Shown here: positions 22,706-27,847 of the stretch, piece after piece
How positions within the stretch are numbered: position 1 is the first letter of the stretch
How the letters are laid out: every line of letters starts with the position of its first letter
NCBI GenBank assembly: GCA_023409835.1
Contig: JAEYQV010000035.1
Span: 1-27,847, forward strand
Length of the DNA: 27,847 nt
Origin: Bacillota bacterium
Lineage (GTDB): Bacteria; Bacillota; Clostridia; Lachnospirales; Lachnospiraceae
Reading direction: 5' to 3'
Made by a program: the position numbers and the translations under genes
The notes under the pieces: model-generated
Database searches by the model: none
What the model was told of the DNA's origin: nothing
What the model saw: the letters and a program-made list of their open reading frames with translations, nothing else

Positions 22706-22839
22706 GAAGACTTCCGGGAAAAGCTCGGAGGGGATTTACCTACGTTCAGAATTGATAAAAACGCTATGGGCATTAGAGCAGCCGCCGTGCTAGGGGAGGC
22801 GAATGCCCGGATATGCAGCTTAGGGCAGGAGGAGCATTT

Positions 22840-25800
22840 GTGAGGACCTTTACAGAGCCCCTGAAGGAGTTAAAGGAATTTAATGATGTCAGGGATAATA
22901 TTAAATTGAAAGACTTGCCGGTACAGATTACCGGCTGTATTGATTCACAGAAGTGCCACCTGATATATGGACTTTCTGAGAATTTTCGGTTTAAGGTCAT
23001 TGTAACGTATAATGATCTGAAGGCGAAGGAGATCTATGAGGATTATCGTCTGTATGATAAGGAGGTGTTCCTGTATCCGGCGAAGGATATTATCTTCTAC
23101 AGTGCGGACATCCATGGCAATGCCATTGTCCGGGACCGTTTAAAGATCATGCGGCGGATTCTTGAGAAGAAGGATACCACGATCATATTAACGCTGGACG
23201 GCGGTATGGACAGGCTGCTTCCCCTGCAGCTGCTAAAGGATCGTATCCTTACGGTCAACACAGCTTCCGTTATCAAGCTGCAGGAATTTAGTGCAGCACT
23301 GGTGCATCTGGGATATGAGAGACAGGCACAGGTAGAAGCACCCGGTGATTTTGCGGTAAGGGGCGGAATTATCGATATCTTTCCCTTGACGGAGGAAGCA
23401 CCCTACCGTATTGAGCTTTGGGGAGATGAGATTGATTCCATCCGTATCTTTGATGTCAGCAGCCAGCGCTCCATTGATCAGGTGGATAGTCTGGTTATCT
23501 ACCCGGCAGCAGAGATTATACCGGATGAGAGCAGAATTAAGTCCGGCTTAAAGAAGCTGGAAGAGGAAGCTAAGCAATATATCAAGGGATTAAGAGATAA
23601 GTTCAAGACCGAGGAGGCCGCCCGGATCCAGCAGATTCTGTCGGAGTTTAAGGACAATCTGGAAAGCTTTCAGGGGTCGATTGCCTTGGAGAGCTATATC
23701 AATTACTTCTATGATCAAACCATGAGCTTCTTTGATTATTTTAATAATGAAGATACTATCATCTTTCTCGATGAGCCGGGAAGACTGGCAGAGAAGGGTG
23801 AAGTGGTTGAGACGGAGTTTCGGGAGGGCATGATCGGGCGTATCGAGAAGGGTTATATCCTTCCGGGGCAGATGGATGTCATATACAGCTATAAGGAGGT
23901 CCTCGGACTTCTATCCAGAAAGAATGCCATCTTAATCAGTACCATGGAGGTTAAGAATAATTATTTTACCCCGAAGCACAAGTATGATTTCACGGTATCT
24001 GCTGCAGCCTCCTACCATAAGAATTTCGATGTTCTGGTTAAGGACCTGGAGCGGTGGAAGAAGAATAAATACCGGGTAATTCTCCTATCCGCTTCCAGGA
24101 CCCGAGCGATGCGGTTAAGCGACGACCTGATGGATTTTAATATCTCCGCCTTCTATAGCGAAGATATGGATCGGGTATTGCAGAGCGGTGAAATCATGGT
24201 AGCCTACGGTAATCTCCGAAGAGGCTTCGAATACCCGATGATCAAGCTGGTCATTATCTCGGAAAGTGATATCTTCGGTGCAGAGAAGAAGAGAAAACAG
24301 AAGAAATCAACCTATGACGGTAAGAAGATTCAGAGCTTTACGGAGCTTACCCCCGGGGATTATGTGGTACATGAGAACCATGGCTTGGGTATCTATCAGG
24401 GAATCGAGAAGATCGAGGTAGATAAGGTCACGAAGGATTATATTAAGATTGAATATGCAGGTGGAGGCGTGTTGTATATCCTTGCAACAGGCCTTGATGT
24501 GATTCAGAAATATTCAGGCTCCGAGGGCAGGAAGCCGAAGCTAAACAAGCTGAATTCCGTGGAGTGGAAGAATACGAAGGCCAAGGTCAAGGGCGCCGTG
24601 AAGGAGATTGCGAAGGAGCTCGTGGAGCTCTATGCCCAGAGACAGGAGAAGCAGGGCTATCAGTTCGGTGAGGATACTGTATGGCAGAAGGAATTTGAAG
24701 AGGAGTTTCCCTATGAGGAAACCTATGACCAGCTGCTGGCGATTGAAGCCACGAAGAAGGATATGGAAAGCACACGGATCATGGACCGCTTAGTCTGCGG
24801 AGATGTCGGCTACGGTAAGACGGAGATTGCGATCCGGGCAGCCTTCAAGGCAGTATCGGACGGAAAACAGGTGGTATTCCTGGTTCCTACGACCATACTT
24901 GCCCAGCAGCATTATAATACCCTGGTGCAGAGAATGAAGGATTTCCCGGTCAGCGTGGATGTCCTGTCCCGGTTCCGCTCCGCAGCCGAGCAGAAGAAGA
25001 CACTGGAACGGCTGAAGAAGGGAAGTCTGGACATCATCGTCGGAACCCACCGGGTCCTGTCCTCAGACGTGAAGTTTAAGAATCTCGGACTACTGGTAGT
25101 GGATGAAGAGCAACGCTTCGGCGTTACCCATAAAGAGAAGATCAAGCAGCTAAAGAAGGATATCGATGTGCTTACCCTTACTGCAACTCCGATTCCCCGG
25201 ACGCTCCATATGAGCCTGGTGGGAATCCGTGATATGAGCGTACTGGATGAGCCACCGGTGGACCGACTGCCGATCCAGACCTATGTGTTAGAGCATAATG
25301 ATGAGATTATCCGGGAAGCCATCGTCCGAGAGCTGGCCCGCGGCGGACAGGTTTATTATGTCTATAACCGGGTCAACGGAATTGATGAGATAGCCAATAC
25401 AGTAGCCAAGCTGGTGCCGGAGGCGAATGTTGCCTTTGCCCATGGGCAGATGCACGAGCGCACCCTCGAGAAGATTATGTATGACTTTATCTCCGGCGAG
25501 ATCGATGTCCTGATCTCCACGACCATCATCGAGACAGGACTGGATATCTCCAACGTAAATACGATGATCATTGATGATGCAGACCGTCTGGGACTGTCCC
25601 AGCTGTATCAGCTCAGAGGCCGGGTTGGCCGTTCCAACCGTACTGCCTATGCATTTCTGATGTATAAGCGGGATAAGATGTTAAAGGAGGTTGCGGAGAA
25701 ACGTCTTCATGCAATCAAGGAATTTACAGAGCTGGGCTCCGGCTTTAAGATTGCAATGCGGGACTTAGAGATCCGCGGAGCCGGGAATCTGCTCGGAGCA

Positions 25801-26376
25801 GAGCAGAGCGGCCATATGGAAGCGGTCGGCTATGACCTGTATTGTAAGATGTTAAATGAAGCAGTCAGGAATACGAAGGGAGAGGAGACCGACGAGGAAA
25901 CCTTCGAAACCACGGTGGATATGGATATGGATGCCTATATTCCTGCCACCTATATCAGAAATGAGGTCCAGAAGCTGGATATCTATAAGAGAATAGCAGA
26001 CATTGAGAACGAGGAAGAGCTGATGGATATGCAGGAGGAGCTGCTAGACCGCTTCGGAGATCTGCCGGCTGCAGTCAATAATCTGTTGAATATTGCTTTG
26101 ATTAAATCCATCTGTCACAGCGTCTATGTGAATGGTCTGGTTCATAAGGAAAATGAAGTGAAGCTTCTGATGTACTCCAAAGCGAAGCTGTCAGTGGAGA
26201 AGATTCCGGAGCTGGTGGATAAATATAAGGGAAGCTTAAAGTTCCTGCCTCAGGCAAATCCCTATTTCTTGTTCCAGCTGCCGAAGCACCCTAAGGGGAA
26301 ATTGGATAATATTCAGATCTTTGAGAGCGTGAAAAAGCTGCTGGAGGAATTCAAGGCCTTGAGACAGACAGAATAA
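22840..26376 (+). CDS. mfd: Transcription-repair coupling factor
   Basis: The 1178-residue ATP-driven translocase removes stalled RNA polymerase at DNA lesions and recruits UvrA. The UvrB-like N-terminal part is at about 1-350 (GDFAVRGGIIDIFP). The CarD-like RNA polymerase interaction domain is at about 498-575 (TPGDYVVHENHGLGIYQGIE). The helicase motifs follow: GDVGYGKTE (about 653-661), DEEQRFG (about 755), TATPIPRTL, TTIIETGLD and QLRGRVGRS. The TRCF domain is at the C-terminus. The start is GTG 22840, because AGGAGG lies 7 nt upstream; ATG 22813 is in frame but poorly placed. It is normal in length and intact. A strong new promoter begins right after its stop. Confidence 0.96.
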   Translation: MRTFTEPLKELKEFNDVRDNIKLKDLPVQITGCIDSQKCHLIYGLSENFRFKVIVTYNDLKAKEIYEDYRLYDKEVFLYPAKDIIFYSADIHGNAIVRDRLKIMRRILEKKDTTIILTLDGGMDRLLPLQLLKDRILTVNTASVIKLQEFSAALVHLGYERQAQVEAPGDFAVRGGIIDIFPLTEEAPYRIELWGDEIDSIRIFDVSSQRSIDQVDSLVIYPAAEIIPDESRIKSGLKKLEEEAKQYIKGLRDKFKTEEAARIQQILSEFKDNLESFQGSIALESYINYFYDQTMSFFDYFNNEDTIIFLDEPGRLAEKGEVVETEFREGMIGRIEKGYILPGQMDVIYSYKEVLGLLSRKNAILISTMEVKNNYFTPKHKYDFTVSAAASYHKNFDVLVKDLERWKKNKYRVILLSASRTRAMRLSDDLMDFNISAFYSEDMDRVLQSGEIMVAYGNLRRGFEYPMIKLVIISESDIFGAEKKRKQKKSTYDGKKIQSFTELTPGDYVVHENHGLGIYQGIEKIEVDKVTKDYIKIEYAGGGVLYILATGLDVIQKYSGSEGRKPKLNKLNSVEWKNTKAKVKGAVKEIAKELVELYAQRQEKQGYQFGEDTVWQKEFEEEFPYEETYDQLLAIEATKKDMESTRIMDRLVCGDVGYGKTEIAIRAAFKAVSDGKQVVFLVPTTILAQQHYNTLVQRMKDFPVSVDVLSRFRSAAEQKKTLERLKKGSLDIIVGTHRVLSSDVKFKNLGLLVVDEEQRFGVTHKEKIKQLKKDIDVLTLTATPIPRTLHMSLVGIRDMSVLDEPPVDRLPIQTYVLEHNDEIIREAIVRELARGGQVYYVYNRVNGIDEIANTVAKLVPEANVAFAHGQMHERTLEKIMYDFISGEIDVLISTTIIETGLDISNVNTMIIDDADRLGLSQLYQLRGRVGRSNRTAYAFLMYKRDKMLKEVAEKRLHAIKEFTELGSGFKIAMRDLEIRGAGNLLGAEQSGHMEAVGYDLYCKMLNEAVRNTKGEETDEETFETTVDMDMDAYIPATYIRNEVQKLDIYKRIADIENEEELMDMQEELLDRFGDLPAAVNNLLNIALIKSICHSVYVNGLVHKENEVKLLMYSKAKLSVEKIPELVDKYKGSLKFLPQANPYFLFQLPKHPKGKLDNIQIFESVKKLLEEFKALRQTE

Positions 26377-26379
26377 CCC

Positions 26380-26408
26380 TTGACAATGGAAATTTGCTTC
26401 ACTACAAT
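26380..26408 (+). promoter_or_regulatory. Strong sigma-A promoter of the PrsA-like gene
   Basis: TTGACA (26380-26385, perfect) and TACAAT (26403-26408), 17 bp apart, starting 4 nt after the mfd stop codon. Confidence 0.8.
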
Positions 26409-26519
26409 AAGGCTAGATGCTAAGTTACAATACCGGAAGGTAGAATACCGATATAGAATGGCTGCCGGACAGGAGCGGGTATCGGAGGAATCGAAGAAGG
26501 AAGCATAAGGGGTCTGACC

Positions 26520-27847
26520 ATGAAAAATAAATCAAGAAATTATTATAGTACAGTGATTCGTATGATCGGGATCATTATTCTGATGATACCGTTCTTAAGT
26601 GCATGCCGTTCCGGTGGGGAACGAAATGAGCTGTCCAAGTATACAGACAGTACAATCAAAACCTTTCAGAGGAAAACGAATACAAAGCTTACGGAGGAGG
26701 GCACAGGGGTATACATAATTGAAAATGCCCTGCAGCTGATGGCACCGAAGGGCAGAATCACCTCCATTATCTTACTGGAGGAGGGAAAGGATTTTTCCCT
26801 GTTCGGAGTTAAGATTGGCATGAGCAAAGCGGAGGCAGAGGCATTGGTAATAAAAACCTACGGGAAAGAAATCTCCAAGAACATCAACTCCTCAAGGAAT
26901 ACCTCGGTTTATTCGTATAAGGACAGCGGCAGCGAGCTGTTTGTATCCTTCGATGCGAATACTGGCACTGTAGTGGAGATGTCCTATTACCTGCTGTCAG
27001 AGGATAAGAAGAACGAGGATAAGAAGGACTCGAAGGAAGAGACCAACTCGGGCGAGCTTATGGCAATGATCGGGGATGACCATGTATATTATAATGAGGT
27101 TATGGTTTACTTAAAATCCGTACAGGAAAAATATGAAACGGAATATGGGAAAGATATCTGGACCGCTGATATCTTCGGTGATGGCAAGGACTTTGGTACT
27201 CATATCAAGGAAGAGGTACAGAAGCAGATTACAGAGCTTAAGATCATCGGAGAGAAGGCCGGGGAAATGGAAATCACCCTGACAGAGGATGAACAGGCAG
27301 AAGCGGATGCCTATGCACTGAAGCATTTTGAAGGCTTATCGGATGCGGATATTGATAAATATCTGATAACGAAGGATTTACTTAAGAAGGTTTACAGCGA
27401 TAATATGCTGGCAGAGAAGATGTTCGAGACATTGACCATCAATGTGGATACGAATGTTTCCGATCTGGAGGCGAAGCAGATCACAGTCCAGCAGATCTTA
27501 ATCTATGGAACGGATTTTGATGCGAAGGGAAATAAGGTTCCGTTCTCTGCCGAGGAGAAGGAAAATGCTCTGAGTAAGGCAAATTCCCTGCTAGAGCAGG
27601 CAAAGGAGACAACGGATTTCTACGCATTGGCGGAGGCTAATTCGGAAGCGGAAACGATAGAATATACCTTTGGCAGGGGAGAAGGTCCGAAGGAATACAG
27701 CAAGGCCTTTGAACAGGCAGCATTTACCTTGAAGACCGGGGAGGTAAGCCAGCTGATCTCTACAGATTATGGCTGGCACATCCTGTACTGCGTAACTGAT
27801 TTTAATAAGGATGCTACGACACAGGTGAAGGAGAATATCATCGAGGA
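26520..27847 (+). CDS. PrsA/SurA-like foldase lipoprotein with extra N-terminal domain (3' end outside window)
   Basis: The frame is open from ATG 26520 to the window edge (442 codons). The signal peptide ends in the lipobox LSAC, with Cys29 as the lipid-modified residue, so the protein should face the outside of the membrane. Residues of about 30-150 form a separate domain containing FSLFGVKIGMSKAEAEALV and a tyrosine-rich beta segment, resembling CAP-associated or DUF-type N-domains. A Lys/Glu linker follows, then a SurA-N-like helical region (about 165-290), then a parvulin PPIC domain (ITVQQILIYG.., FGRGEG.., AFEQAAFTLKTGEVSQLI, YGWHILYC). It probably assists folding of secreted proteins. 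AAGGGG lies 7 nt before the start. PrsA-like genes next to mfd are common in clostridia. Confidence 0.88.
   Translation, partial: MKNKSRNYYSTVIRMIGIIILMIPFLSACRSGGERNELSKYTDSTIKTFQRKTNTKLTEEGTGVYIIENALQLMAPKGRITSIILLEEGKDFSLFGVKIGMSKAEAEALVIKTYGKEISKNINSSRNTSVYSYKDSGSELFVSFDANTGTVVEMSYYLLSEDKKNEDKKDSKEETNSGELMAMIGDDHVYYNEVMVYLKSVQEKYETEYGKDIWTADIFGDGKDFGTHIKEEVQKQITELKIIGEKAGEMEITLTEDEQAEADAYALKHFEGLSDADIDKYLITKDLLKKVYSDNMLAEKMFETLTINVDTNVSDLEAKQITVQQILIYGTDFDAKGNKVPFSAEEKENALSKANSLLEQAKETTDFYALAEANSEAETIEYTFGRGEGPKEYSKAFEQAAFTLKTGEVSQLISTDYGWHILYCVTDFNKDATTQVKENIIE

Overview
The window looks like a chromosomal segment of an anaerobic, spore-forming Firmicute, most likely a Lachnospiraceae-type Clostridium. 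It has spoVG, a DnaD/DnaI-type helicase-loading pair, a Hol44-type holin-like protein, strong purine-rich ribosome binding sites, TTG/GTG starts and AT-rich intergenic DNA. Species cannot be fixed from the sequence. The core block (murC, spoVG, pth, mfd, a prsA-like gene, prs) resembles the origin-proximal spoVG-prs-pth-mfd neighbourhood of Bacillus and clostridia, which suggests an origin-side location.

Layout. 1-5300 is accessory: the end of an unknown gene, a nested inverted repeat, a LigB/YgiD-type dioxygenase, an orphan holin-like membrane protein, a marR-flavodoxin operon preceded by a 17-bp tandem repeat array and twin palindromes, an AraC-HTH/GGDEF fusion regulator and a GNAT acetyltransferase. 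5260-11600 (+ strand) has a promoter, a 5' hairpin and a strict 17 x 16-bp repeat leader running into the ribosome binding site of an SbcD/YhaO-like nuclease gene. This is followed by its YhaN-like ATPase partner and a class A penicillin-binding protein. 11600-15770 (- strand) has dnaD-dnaI and, from its own promoter, a long-form PRPP synthetase gene. Upstream of dnaD lies a structured 5' leader of about 400 nt, and upstream of that a set of DnaA-box-like 9-mers. 15770-18060 holds murC (-) and divergent spoVG (+). 18077-21663 (-) encodes two collinear exported paralogs of unknown function. 22052-27847 (+) encodes pth, mfd and a PrsA-like lipoprotein that runs off the window.

How the parts may work together. 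YhaO/YhaN-like proteins (break processing), Mfd (transcription-coupled repair) and DnaD-DnaI (helicase loading) are genome-maintenance functions. MurC, the class A PBP and the PrsA-like foldase serve the envelope. The most unusual content is non-coding: two unrelated tandem repeat arrays in front of genes, and the murC-dnaD intergenic region. There, abutting DnaA-like boxes, a promoter and a hairpin-rich leader could couple DnaA activity to helicase-loader expression. This coupling is inference; the boxes, promoter match and hairpins are read directly from the sequence.
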